Below are positions 7,838-14,948 of a DNA stretch of 19,094 bases, piece by piece. The position numbers and the translations under genes were made by a program. The stretch covers positions 1 through 19,094 of the forward strand of contig JAZDLC010000106.1 in NCBI GenBank assembly GCA_043802345.1. Direction: 5' to 3'. Origin of the DNA: JAZDLC01 sp043802345. GTDB lineage: Bacteria; Planctomycetota; B15-G4; JADJEK01. Within the stretch, counting starts at the first letter, position 1. Every line of letters starts with the position of its first letter. The notes under the pieces are model-generated. The model ran no database searches and was not told where the DNA came from. It saw nothing but the letters and a program-made list of their open reading frames with translations.

Positions 7838-8754
7838 GTGGTCGCATGAGGCCGTGGCTGGCGATCTGCCTGGTGCCGGTCCTTTCACTTCCCGGCCTCG
7901 CCGGGCCGGAGCGGCTGACCGCCTCCGACCTGTCCGAGGGCGGTACCGTCGTGACCGGGGAGACGCTGGCGGTGGTGGACGGTAAGGAAATCCGTGTACA
8001 GGATCTGTTCCCGGTGCTCTTTCTGACGCATACGGACCTGATGTATGCGGCGTTGGAGCAGGCGGTGCAGCGCAATCTGATGCTGCGAGAAGTCGAGCGG
8101 CTGGACATTTCGCTCGACTCTGTGAAGCTCGAAGAGAATGTGGCCACGGTACTGAAGACCCAGGATGACGAGTTCAAGCTGGCCGCCGGGCCTGACTTCG
8201 ACTTCGAGCAGTTCATCAAGAACCGCTACGGCACCGAGCCTGCCGTCTACCGGCAGGCGGTCAAGAACCAGGTTCTGGAGGAACTCTTCCTGGCCCGGCT
8301 GGTCCGGTACGAGGCGCGGCTGAGGGAGCAGGCGGTGGTCCGGATGATCGTCCTGGAGGACCTGGAGGTGGCCAAGGAGATCGAAGCCAAGCTCAAGGAC
8401 GGAGCGAACTTCGTGGCCCTGGCCAAGGCCCACTCCATCGATCGGACCCAGTCGGAAGGCGGGCTCTTTCCGCCGGTCGCCAGGGACTGCCCCCACCCGC
8501 TGCTGGACGGGATCGCGGCCCTGGAGCCGGGACAGGTCTCGGGCATTTCGACGATCGAACGGGGAGGGCGCAGGCTGTACCGGCTGCTGCGTCTGGAAAA
8601 GCTGATTTCCGGGGATCTGCGCCCCTACGCGGAGCAGGCCCAGGAAATCGAGCAGGAACTGGAGCAGCGCGCCATCGACCCATTCGAGATCATGGAGTGG
8701 GATCGCAGGGTCCGGGAGCGGTATCCCATCGAGCTCCGGCTGGGCCGCGCTTGA
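7834..8754 (+). CDS. Secreted parvulin-type peptidyl-prolyl cis-trans isomerase (SurA/PrsA-like)
   Basis: The 306-residue product starts at the ATG overlapping the upstream stop (ATGA). A second ATG at 7846 would give a tighter signal peptide. An N-terminal hydrophobic segment (RPWLAICLVPVLSLPGLAG) marks export. Residues about 40-150 are a SurA_N-like chaperone region (VVDGKEI..QDLFPVL, ALEQAVQRNLMLREVERL). Residues about 165-265 match the rotamase domain: a strand-helix start (VRMIVLEDLEVAKEI), then F..LAKAHSID, SEGGLFPPV, LEPGQVSGI and RRLYRLLRLEK. The family isomerises Xaa-Pro bonds and escorts outer-membrane or secreted proteins in the periplasm. It is the last gene before the terminator at 8837, so it may help fold the pseudopilin-linked proteins encoded upstream. 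Family confidence is good; the client proteins are inferred from context only. Confidence 0.8.
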   Translation: MSGRMRPWLAICLVPVLSLPGLAGPERLTASDLSEGGTVVTGETLAVVDGKEIRVQDLFPVLFLTHTDLMYAALEQAVQRNLMLREVERLDISLDSVKLEENVATVLKTQDDEFKLAAGPDFDFEQFIKNRYGTEPAVYRQAVKNQVLEELFLARLVRYEARLREQAVVRMIVLEDLEVAKEIEAKLKDGANFVALAKAHSIDRTQSEGGLFPPVARDCPHPLLDGIAALEPGQVSGISTIERGGRRLYRLLRLEKLISGDLRPYAEQAQEIEQELEQRAIDPFEIMEWDRRVRERYPIELRLGRA

Positions 8755-8779
8755 AGCCTGGGACTTGGCCTGATATGGT
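8751..8779 (+). promoter_or_regulatory. Candidate sigma-70-type promoter ahead of the terminator and scpB
   Basis: TTGAAG (8751-8756) and TATGGT (8774-8779) are separated by 17 bp, a fair -35/-10 pair for a GC-rich genome. A transcript would begin near 8786 and meet the hairpin at 8837-8862, so it either makes a short RNA of roughly 75-80 nt or is attenuated before scpB. This is a sequence match only. Confidence 0.3.
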
Positions 8780-8836
8780 CACCTGGTTGGAGTCCGCCGG
8801 GGATTCTCTGGTGGGCCCGGGAGTCTCATGATTCCA

Positions 8837-8862
8837 GGCGCCGTCTTCGGGCGCCGTTTTTT
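8837..8862 (+). terminator. Rho-independent terminator after the pseudopilus operon
   Basis: GGCGCC (8837-8842) and GGCGCC (8850-8855) flank the loop GTCTTCG and are followed by GTTTTTT (8856-8862). The stem is short but pure GC with a six-T tract, and it lies 82 bp after the isomerase stop. It ends only 14 bp before the scpB start, so it separates the two transcription units or acts as an scpB attenuator. Confidence 0.75.
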
Positions 8863-8875
8863 GGGCAACTGACGC

Positions 8876-9520
8876 ATGGTCGCAGGCACTGACAGCGAAG
8901 GCCAGGAGCCGTCCGAGGGGATTTCCTCGGATGACAGCCCGCTCGTTGACAGTCCGCCCGTCGACGATCCGACCGCCGACGGTCTGGATGAACTCCTGCC
9001 GGATGAGGAGCTCGATCGGGTCGTGGAGGCGCTGCTGTTCTCCACCGGCGAGTCGCTCACCACGACCCGGATCGCTGCCGCCGCGGGGGGTGTTTCCCCC
9101 CGCCGTGTGCGCCAGGCGATCGATCGACTGAAGGCGGAATACGCCCGCTCTCTGCGCTCCTTCGACGTGCTGGAGATCGCGGGCGGTTTTCGGCTGTTCA
9201 GCCGCCCCGAGTACGAGGTGTATGTCGCCCGGCTCGAGAAAACCCGGTCGGCGGACCGGTTGACGGCCGCCGCCCTGGAAACCCTGGCGATCATCGCCTA
9301 CCGACAACCGTTGATTCGCGCGGACATCGACGCCATTCGGGGCGTCCAGTCAGGCGCGATGTTGAGAGGTCTCATGGACAAGAAGCTGATCAGGGTTGTC
9401 GGCCGTTCCGATCAACCCGGCCGTCCGCTTCTTTATGGCACGACGAAACGATTTCTCGATCATTTTGGCCTGTCCTCCGTCAAGGACCTGCCGCGGATCG
9501 AGGAACTAAAGGCACCGTAG
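8876..9520 (+). CDS. scpB: Segregation and condensation protein B
   Basis: The product has 214 residues. From about residue 42 it matches ScpB: a first winged-helix domain (RVVEALLFSTGE, then VRQAIDRLKAEY and a FRLFSRPEY strand) and a second one with the hallmark ALETLAIIAYRQP, followed by IDAIRGVQSG, LMDKKLIRVVG and RPLLYGTTKRFLDHFGL. ScpB dimers bind ScpA and the Smc ATPase in the bacterial condensin complex. The first 40 or so residues are an acidic Ser/Asp/Pro-rich extension of no recognised domain. The ATG at 8876 is the only clear in-frame ATG, but its ribosome binding site is weak. scpA, often adjacent, is not in this window. Ten bases separate it from the next gene, suggesting co-transcription. 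Confidence 0.92.
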   Translation: MVAGTDSEGQEPSEGISSDDSPLVDSPPVDDPTADGLDELLPDEELDRVVEALLFSTGESLTTTRIAAAAGGVSPRRVRQAIDRLKAEYARSLRSFDVLEIAGGFRLFSRPEYEVYVARLEKTRSADRLTAAALETLAIIAYRQPLIRADIDAIRGVQSGAMLRGLMDKKLIRVVGRSDQPGRPLLYGTTKRFLDHFGLSSVKDLPRIEELKAP

Positions 9521-9530
9521 CGAGGGAACA

Positions 9531-11696
9531 ATGGCGTTTCGCTGGTTCCGCAAGAACAAGAACACAACACGCTGGCTCTACATCCTGGTCACCGTCTTCG
9601 TCATGGTGACCTTCACGGTGACGGGAGCCATGCTCCAGGGGCTGTCGGACGAGAGCGCTGAAGCGCTGGCCGGGAGCTTCGTCACGCCGAAAGGCGAAAA
9701 GGTCGCACTCACCGCCGGCGAGTTCCGGCAGCTCTCCTACAAGATGTCGCGCCTGTTCGGTGGGCGCAACATGGACGAGAAGCAGGTCTGGCAGACGGTC
9801 ATGCTGGACGCGCGGGCGAAGGAGACGGGAATCGAAGTGAGCGAGCGCATGCTCAAGGCGTACATCCGCCAGAGCGTGCCGTTCCAATCGGACGAGCAGT
9901 TCAGGGGGTGGCTGCAGCAGATCGGCCTCGCACCCGCCGAGTTCGAGACCCTGATGCGCCAGCAGCTTCGCGTGGGGCTCTACAGGGACCTGAACCGGGA
10001 TGAGCCGCGGGTGCTCTCCGAAAAGGTGTTCGAGCAGTTCCAGGAGGGCAATGAGCTGATCCGGCTGGAGTACGTCGCCTTCGCGGATGAAGCCGAGGCG
10101 TCCCAGCTGGATGGCAGCAGCGTCTCCGAGGAGGACCTGCGGAAGTTCTACGAGGAGGAGTTGGACTCCTCCAGGAAAGAAGACGACTTCTCCAGCGAGG
10201 AGAGGTACGGTGTGGAAGCGGCGCTGCTGGCGATGGACCAGGTGCAGGTCGACGCGCTCCGGCAGTTCTTGCCAGCGGCTCGGCAGACACTGACCGAGGA
10301 AGAGATCAAGAGCTTCTACGACGCAAATCTCCACCGGTACGAGGTGGCCGAGGAGGAGGCAGGAGGAGGCGAGGAAGGGGCCGAGCCCGCCGGCGACGAG
10401 CCCGCCGGCGACGAGGTAAGCGGCGATGAACCGAGCGGAGGCGAGGCGGACGACGCGGGGCACAAGCACTGTCCATTGGAAGAAGTGCGGGAATCGATCG
10501 AAAAGGAACTGCTTCTCGGCCGGGTGATCACCGAAGCGATGACCAACTACGGGGAGATGAAGGCAGCCCGGGAGAAGGCGTCCCTCGAGCAGGAGAAGCA
10601 GCTGGAGGAGGAGAAGAAGGCAGAAGCAGCGAAGGCGGCGGCGGCGGAAGGGGAGAAGCCGGAGGGTGAAGCAGCGGAAGGCGAGGAAGAGAAGCCCGTC
10701 GAAAAGGCGGAGGGGGATCTCCTGGCGATCATCGCGGAGAAGTACGGCATGGAACTGGTCGACTTCGGCGAGCCGGTGGTGCTGGAGGAGATCGAGAAGC
10801 TGGACCGGATCGGCAGCGCTCTCCTGCCGGGCCTCGTTCAATACCTCCCCGAGGGAAACGTGATACCCAGGGGACCGACCGCGGAGACTCCGTACGGCTT
10901 CCTGCTGCGACTGAACAAGAAGGTACCGGCCAAGCCGCTTCCTTTCGAGGAGGTCCGGGACCGGTTGCCGGAAGTTTGGGTTGAGATCACGGCCTCGAAG
11001 CGGGCAGAGGAGAAGGCCGAGGCGTTCGACGAGGCGCTGAAGACGGCGGCCCGGTCAGCTGTCGAGGAGGCGGTGGCCGCCATCGAGAAGGAGGCCCGGG
11101 ACAAGGCTGCCGAAAAAATCGCAGCGGACGGAGTCACCGAAGAGGAGGCCAAGCAGGCGAGCATCGACGCCGAACTGAAAGCGCGGCAGGCGGAGATCGA
11201 CGACTTGATCCTGCCGCAGAAGGGTGGAGTCTTCGCCCAGGTCGCCGCGGACCAGGGGGCCGAGGTCAAGACCGTCGATTGGTTCCGGGAGACTTACTCG
11301 CGAACCCAGTTCTTCCGGGACGAGGAGAAGAGCCCCGAGCACACGCTGAAGGGGCGCCTCGAGCTGTTCCAGATGGAGGAGGGGCAGGAAGAGGTGGCCG
11401 GTCCCATACGGGACGGCGACAACAAGCTCTACCTGGTGGCGCGGATCGCGGGCCGGAAGAAGCCGGAACTCACGGAGATGAAGCTCTACGACCGGAAGCA
11501 GGCCGAGACCTTCGTGCGGCAGATGTTGAACCCGGCCGAGATGTTCTCCGGGTTCAACACCCAGATGTTCGCGGACCAGCGGTTCGAGTACCCTGAGCTT
11601 GCCAGGGAGATGCAACTTGTGATCACGGAACCCGTGGCCCCGAAACGCGATCGTGATCGGTCGCCTGATCCCGCGCCGGGTCCTGACGAGTGGTGA
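9531..11696 (+). CDS. Membrane-anchored PpiD/SurA-like periplasmic chaperone lacking an evident isomerase domain
   Basis: The 721-residue product starts at an ATG preceded by GAGGGA (9522-9527). Basic residues RKNKN precede a single transmembrane helix (about 14-36), so it is an inner-membrane protein facing the periplasm. Residues about 60-170 resemble the SurA_N_3 chaperone region (AGEFRQL, VWQTVMLDARAKETGIEVSERML, FRGWLQQIGLAPAEFETLMRQQL). A linker typical of PpiD (LTEEEIKSFYDANLHRYE, about 260-277) should lead into a parvulin fold. Instead there is a Glu/Gly/Asp/Pro low-complexity stretch with a 15-bp coding repeat, an HKHC motif, and a Lys/Glu/Ala-rich helix (about 345-400). PpiD-like LEEV.../FEEVRDRL helices then continue to the end. 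Its 3' end overlaps the convergent yidD by 74 bp. The chaperone family call is moderately certain; catalytic activity is doubtful. Confidence 0.7.
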   Translation: MAFRWFRKNKNTTRWLYILVTVFVMVTFTVTGAMLQGLSDESAEALAGSFVTPKGEKVALTAGEFRQLSYKMSRLFGGRNMDEKQVWQTVMLDARAKETGIEVSERMLKAYIRQSVPFQSDEQFRGWLQQIGLAPAEFETLMRQQLRVGLYRDLNRDEPRVLSEKVFEQFQEGNELIRLEYVAFADEAEASQLDGSSVSEEDLRKFYEEELDSSRKEDDFSSEERYGVEAALLAMDQVQVDALRQFLPAARQTLTEEEIKSFYDANLHRYEVAEEEAGGGEEGAEPAGDEPAGDEVSGDEPSGGEADDAGHKHCPLEEVRESIEKELLLGRVITEAMTNYGEMKAAREKASLEQEKQLEEEKKAEAAKAAAAEGEKPEGEAAEGEEEKPVEKAEGDLLAIIAEKYGMELVDFGEPVVLEEIEKLDRIGSALLPGLVQYLPEGNVIPRGPTAETPYGFLLRLNKKVPAKPLPFEEVRDRLPEVWVEITASKRAEEKAEAFDEALKTAARSAVEEAVAAIEKEARDKAAEKIAADGVTEEEAKQASIDAELKARQAEIDDLILPQKGGVFAQVAADQGAEVKTVDWFRETYSRTQFFRDEEKSPEHTLKGRLELFQMEEGQEEVAGPIRDGDNKLYLVARIAGRKKPELTEMKLYDRKQAETFVRQMLNPAEMFSGFNTQMFADQRFEYPELAREMQLVITEPVAPKRDRDRSPDPAPGPDEW
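10383..10442 (+). repeat. 15-bp coding tandem repeat (Glu-Pro-Ala-Gly-Asp)
   Basis: GAGCCCGCCGGCGAC occurs twice, perfectly, at 10383-10397 and 10398-10412. Two degenerate copies follow at 10413-10427 and 10428-10442. They encode an acidic E-P/V-x-G-D/G linker inside the PpiD-like protein. Confidence 0.8.
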
Positions 11697-11973
11697 CCCG
11701 CGAGGTGCCGGCCGCCCCTGCGTCCGCCTGACCAGGCGGCGCCGGCATCGGATCGTCACGGTTGACCGGATCGAACCCCCCGCCCCCGAGCGGGTTGCAG
11801 CGTAGTATTCTCCATATTCCCTTGCTGACCCCACGCACGACTCCGTGGGAATCGATGGCCTGGATCATGTACTCGGAGCAGGAGGGAGTGAACCGGCAGG
11901 TCGGCCCCTTGAGCGGGGAGATCAGGATCTGGTATCCGCGGACGAGCCAGATGAAGGGCGCCTTGAGGCTCAT
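11623..11973 (-). CDS. yidD: Membrane protein insertion efficiency factor YidD
   Basis: The product has 116 residues from the ATG at 11973, which overlaps the rnpA stop as ATGA; a TTG at 12006 in the same frame is less likely. The first 70 residues carry the YidD hallmark: an amphipathic helix (LVRGYQILISPLKG), then CRFTPSCSEY, the IDSHG helix, RILRCNPLGGGGFDPV and its conserved cysteines. YidD is a small peripheral inner-membrane protein that assists YidC-mediated insertion and usually lies between rnpA and yidC, as it lies after rnpA here. A 45-residue polar tail of no recognised domain follows the conserved core, and it is encoded largely antisense to the end of the PpiD-like gene. yidC is not present downstream. 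Confidence 0.93.
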   Translation of the reverse strand: MSLKAPFIWLVRGYQILISPLKGPTCRFTPSCSEYMIQAIDSHGVVRGVSKGIWRILRCNPLGGGGFDPVNRDDPMPAPPGQADAGAAGTSRVTTRQDPARDQATDHDRVSGPRVP

Positions 11974-12338
11974 CGCGTCCGCCGGATCTGCTCCGTGGCA
12001 CGACAAGCCTGGCGCAGCAGCCTCTCCGCCGCCGCCTCCAGGGAATCAGGGAAAGCTGGCGCCCGCGGCACCGCGATGAAATCGAACCCCACCGGAAAGT
12101 CGGCCCGGTTCAGGCGAAAAGCCTCGCGCAGCAGGCGTCGTGCCCGGTTTCTCCTCGGAGAGGAGCCGAACTTCCTGCCGGTGGAGACTCCGAACCGCGA
12201 GTACTCCAGCTCGTTGCCGCACGCGACCACCAGGAGTTCCCTGGAGGCAGCTCTGGAGCCTGTCTGGAACACCCTGTCGAAGTCCTGAGGGCGAGTCACG
12301 CGGAGAAGCCTGGGAAACCGGGCGGGGGCGGCGTTCAT
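11970..12338 (-). CDS. rnpA: Ribonuclease P protein component
   Basis: The product has 122 residues, a normal length. It shows the RnpA pattern: a basic N-terminus with DFDRVFQTGSR, a central strand (ELLVVAC, SRFGVSTGRKFG) and the RNR signature PRRNRARRLLREAFR at residues 61-75, which binds RNase P RNA. With that RNA it removes 5' leaders from pre-tRNAs. The ATG overlaps the upstream TPR lipoprotein stop, and the gene's own stop overlaps yidD, so three genes are translationally chained. The usual upstream neighbour rpmH (ribosomal protein L34) is missing; a lipoprotein gene takes its place. Confidence 0.93.
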   Translation of the reverse strand: MNAAPARFPRLLRVTRPQDFDRVFQTGSRAASRELLVVACGNELEYSRFGVSTGRKFGSSPRRNRARRLLREAFRLNRADFPVGFDFIAVPRAPAFPDSLEAAAERLLRQACRATEQIRRTR

Positions 12339-13354
12339 CCGCCTTCCAGATTCGGATCGCGAATCAACTCGCCGCCCTCCAGCAGGATCGCCTTGCGGCG
12401 CATGGCAAGGCTGACCTGCTCACCGAAGGCGGCGCCGCGGGCGGCGGCCTTCGACACGAAGGTGTCGTAGTCGGTGATGGCCGCGTCCCGCGCTCCCAGC
12501 GCTTCGTACGCCCTGGCCCGGTTGTAATAGTCCGCAGGCTGCATTGCTTCCACCGCCTCGATCTGCGCGAAGGCGGAAATGACCTCCTCCCAGCGGGTGC
12601 TCTTCGCGGCCACATTGGCCAGCAGTTCGAGCGCCTCCACGCGCTGGCCCTTCAGACTCTTCAGGGTCCTCTCGAACAGCTTCCGCTGCTCCTCCTGCAC
12701 ACCCTTCCCCGCGAGCATCTCGGTTCGCAGGTTGATGCTCGCGGAGAGCGTGGCGACCATGGACCGCAGCACCTCCGCCGACTCATCGTACCGCCCCAGC
12801 ACCGTGAGCAGCCGCGAGAGAGTCGAGCATGCCATCACGTCGCCGCGGCCCCGCGGAGAGTCGAGCACCTCCCGGAGTGATGCCTCCGACAGCTCGTACG
12901 ACCTGTCGCGGGACGCCATGGAGTAGTCCTGCTTTTCCTGCCGTTCCTCCCGGGTGAGGTTCTCGTCCGCGGCGATCCGGTCCAGCTCGTTGTTCCACAT
13001 CAGACCCATCTGGAAGTGGGCCTCGCCCAGACCAAGCCGGGAGCGATGGTCAAACTCATTCTCGATCGCGATGCAGCGATCGAAGCTGGCCACCGCCTCG
13101 CTGACCTGGCTGCCGCCACCCTGCCGGAGCAGTGAGAATCCAAGCACCTGGTACAGGGAGATGTCCTTGGAGTCGATCATCAACCCCTTGCGGCACGCGT
13201 CCTCGGCCCGGCGGAACTGATCTTCCTCGTAGTATCGCTTGCTGTTGATCTTGAAAGTCTCGAGCCGGGCCTGGTCCTGCTCGCTGAGGCTGGTGCAGGC
13301 AGGAAGCGAGAACAACGCCATCAGCGCGGCGGCACCAAGCATGTGTCTATTCAT
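12335..13354 (-). CDS. TPR-repeat lipoprotein
   Basis: The product has 339 residues from the ATG at 13354, selected because GGTGGAG lies 7 nt upstream and because it gives a lipoprotein signal ending LPAC, with lipidated Cys at residue 20. An upstream in-frame start would place 30 polar residues before the signal. Helical TPR-like pairs recur throughout: FKINSKRYYEEDQFRRAEDACRKGL, YQVLGFSLL and FDRCIAIE near the start, then LTVLGRYDESAEVLRSM, and ADYYNRARAYEALGARDAAI..YDTFV near the end. Such proteins act as scaffolds on the periplasmic face of a membrane; partners are unknown. A Thr at +2 after Cys would not signal inner-membrane retention under E. coli rules. It follows rqcH after 73 bp and is translationally coupled to rnpA. 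Confidence 0.8.
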   Translation of the reverse strand: MNRHMLGAAALMALFSLPACTSLSEQDQARLETFKINSKRYYEEDQFRRAEDACRKGLMIDSKDISLYQVLGFSLLRQGGGSQVSEAVASFDRCIAIENEFDHRSRLGLGEAHFQMGLMWNNELDRIAADENLTREERQEKQDYSMASRDRSYELSEASLREVLDSPRGRGDVMACSTLSRLLTVLGRYDESAEVLRSMVATLSASINLRTEMLAGKGVQEEQRKLFERTLKSLKGQRVEALELLANVAAKSTRWEEVISAFAQIEAVEAMQPADYYNRARAYEALGARDAAITDYDTFVSKAAARGAAFGEQVSLAMRRKAILLEGGELIRDPNLEGG

Positions 13355-13427
13355 CTGCTGACTCCACCATCCCGTTTGCTGACCGTAGGTTCGATTCGGG
13401 GCATGGTAACACGCTGGTGTCGAGGCA

Positions 13428-14948
13428 CTACGGCTGACGTGCAAGAAGTGCCTGGAACAGCTCTTCCGGATCCCGCAGCGTCAGAACCTTGAAGCGCTCG
13501 AGGGTGACGGCGCCGGGAGCCATCCGGCGCCCCTTGCGGACGTACTTCCTCGGGGTGTAGGCGACGTCGCACCGGGCGTGCCCCCGCCGCTTGGAATAGT
13601 GGACCGCCAGCGCGGCAGCCGAGGTCAGGTCTTCCAGGGAGGCGGTCTTGCCCCGGGGCAGCCGGATGACCACGTGGGATCCGGGGAACCCGTGGACGTG
13701 CATCCAGATATCGTTTCCCCGGGCGATGCGGGTGGTCAGCGTGTCGTTGTCAAGGTTCGACTTCCCGACCAGCGCCTCCAGACCGCTGGCCAGCACGAAG
13801 CGGTGGACGCCGGGAGGCAGGCGGCTCTTCGTGGCCGGGCGCGTGGGTCGTCCGGCCGACTCCTCTCCTCCGCTGACCAGGCCGGCCCGGGCCAGCAGCT
13901 CCAGGAGCTCACTGTCCGGGTCCGCGCCAGACGCGGCGTGCTTCTCGAGCCGGTCGCGGATCTCCTTCAGTTGCTCACCCCGCGCGCGCGCCTGCAATAG
14001 CCGTTCGGCGACAGCCTCTACCTTGCGCTCCAGCTTCCGGGCGCGCCGATAGTACGCCTCCAGGTTGGCCTGGGGGGAGAGCTCGCGATTCAGGGGAATG
14101 GAACAGGTGCCGCCCCGATAGAGATCTTCCAGCTCGATCTGGTCGGTCCGGGGGCGGAGCCTGGCGAAGTTTGCCGAGAGCAGATCGCCCAGTTCCCTCT
14201 GTCGGTCCGCTCCCTCGGCCTCCTCGCGCTCCTGCTGCAGCCGGCTCTCGAGCTTGCGGTAGGCCTCCTCCGCCTGGGCCAACCGCTGCCGGATCCTCGC
14301 CGTCCGGGCCTCCCGCTCAGCCTGTTCATCCAACGGCTGAAACTCCCGGTCGACCCGGGCCGAGAGGGGATACCGCGACTCGAAGTCGCCTTCCGGTGCC
14401 CCCCCCGCACGCAGCAGATCTGGCCGGGGCGGCTCCTCCTTTGCACCGCCGGGCCGGGGATCGGGCGGCTGGTACTCCGCTCCGACTCGGGCAGCCCGGC
14501 GCCCCTTCCGATGGTGCTTCAAGGCCCGGATTACCCGGCCTCCGTCGATCAACAGCAGATTCGGCCGGGGACCGAACAGCTCACAAACCAGCACCACTCC
14601 CGCGGCGCCGGCCGGGTCGTCTCGAGTAAACTCGATGCGTACGAGCCGCTCGCCCGGAACGGCCCGGATCGAGGTGAGGGTCGCCTCCTCGAGAAACGGC
14701 TTCGCGTCGCGCGTGAATCCGGAGCGCTCGGGCGGCGACCCCGCCGGGCGGCTGGGAGGCGCGAGGTGGATCCGGGCCCGATTCGGCTCCGCCACCACCA
14801 GCAGGCGAAGCGATGGCCGGTCCGCCCCCGGCCGGGCCAGCAGGAACAGCTGTCCGCCGCCGGGCCGATCCACCACGGCCACCACGCGGCGACCCTTGGC
14901 GGCCCGGTCGATCTCATCCGCGAGCAGCTCGAGCTCTGCCGGGTTCAA
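13428..14948 (-). CDS. rqcH: NFACT-family ribosome-associated quality-control protein (RqcH/FbpA-like)
   Basis: The product has 506 residues from a TTG that overlaps the ndk stop as TTGA and follows GAGG by 6 nt. The N-terminal NFACT-N domain (residues about 5-185) includes ATLTSIRAVPGERLVRIEF and LFGPRPNLLLIDGG. A long coiled coil follows (about 215-360). The C-terminal NFACT-R domain (about 385-495) has the signature NDIWMHVHGFPGSHVVIR, then VHYSKRRG and VAYTPRKYVRKG. Bacterial RqcH binds 50S-peptidyl-tRNA from split stalled ribosomes and directs alanine tailing of the nascent chain. Residues 100-101 read Glu-Arg where the family has a functionally important Asp-Arg. It is somewhat shorter than typical members (about 560-580), mostly in the coiled coil. 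Confidence 0.88.
   Translation of the reverse strand: MNPAELELLADEIDRAAKGRRVVAVVDRPGGGQLFLLARPGADRPSLRLLVVAEPNRARIHLAPPSRPAGSPPERSGFTRDAKPFLEEATLTSIRAVPGERLVRIEFTRDDPAGAAGVVLVCELFGPRPNLLLIDGGRVIRALKHHRKGRRAARVGAEYQPPDPRPGGAKEEPPRPDLLRAGGAPEGDFESRYPLSARVDREFQPLDEQAEREARTARIRQRLAQAEEAYRKLESRLQQEREEAEGADRQRELGDLLSANFARLRPRTDQIELEDLYRGGTCSIPLNRELSPQANLEAYYRRARKLERKVEAVAERLLQARARGEQLKEIRDRLEKHAASGADPDSELLELLARAGLVSGGEESAGRPTRPATKSRLPPGVHRFVLASGLEALVGKSNLDNDTLTTRIARGNDIWMHVHGFPGSHVVIRLPRGKTASLEDLTSAAALAVHYSKRRGHARCDVAYTPRKYVRKGRRMAPGAVTLERFKVLTLRDPEELFQALLARQP

Noticed and set aside
6350..7888. A 512-codon minus-strand frame rich in leucine
   Set aside because: It mirrors the Lys/Glu-rich TPR gene: GAG/AAG codons read backwards give leucine runs. 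The plus strand has a signal peptide, RBS and operon overlaps.
9480..10841. A 453-codon minus-strand frame opposite scpB's end and the PpiD-like gene
   Set aside because: It is a shadow of Glu/Ala-rich coding sequence, has no recognisable motif and crosses a gene boundary.
13380..13410. GGTTCGATTC resembling a tRNA T-loop
   Set aside because: The flanks do not pair into a T-stem, and no acceptor, D or anticodon arm fits around it.
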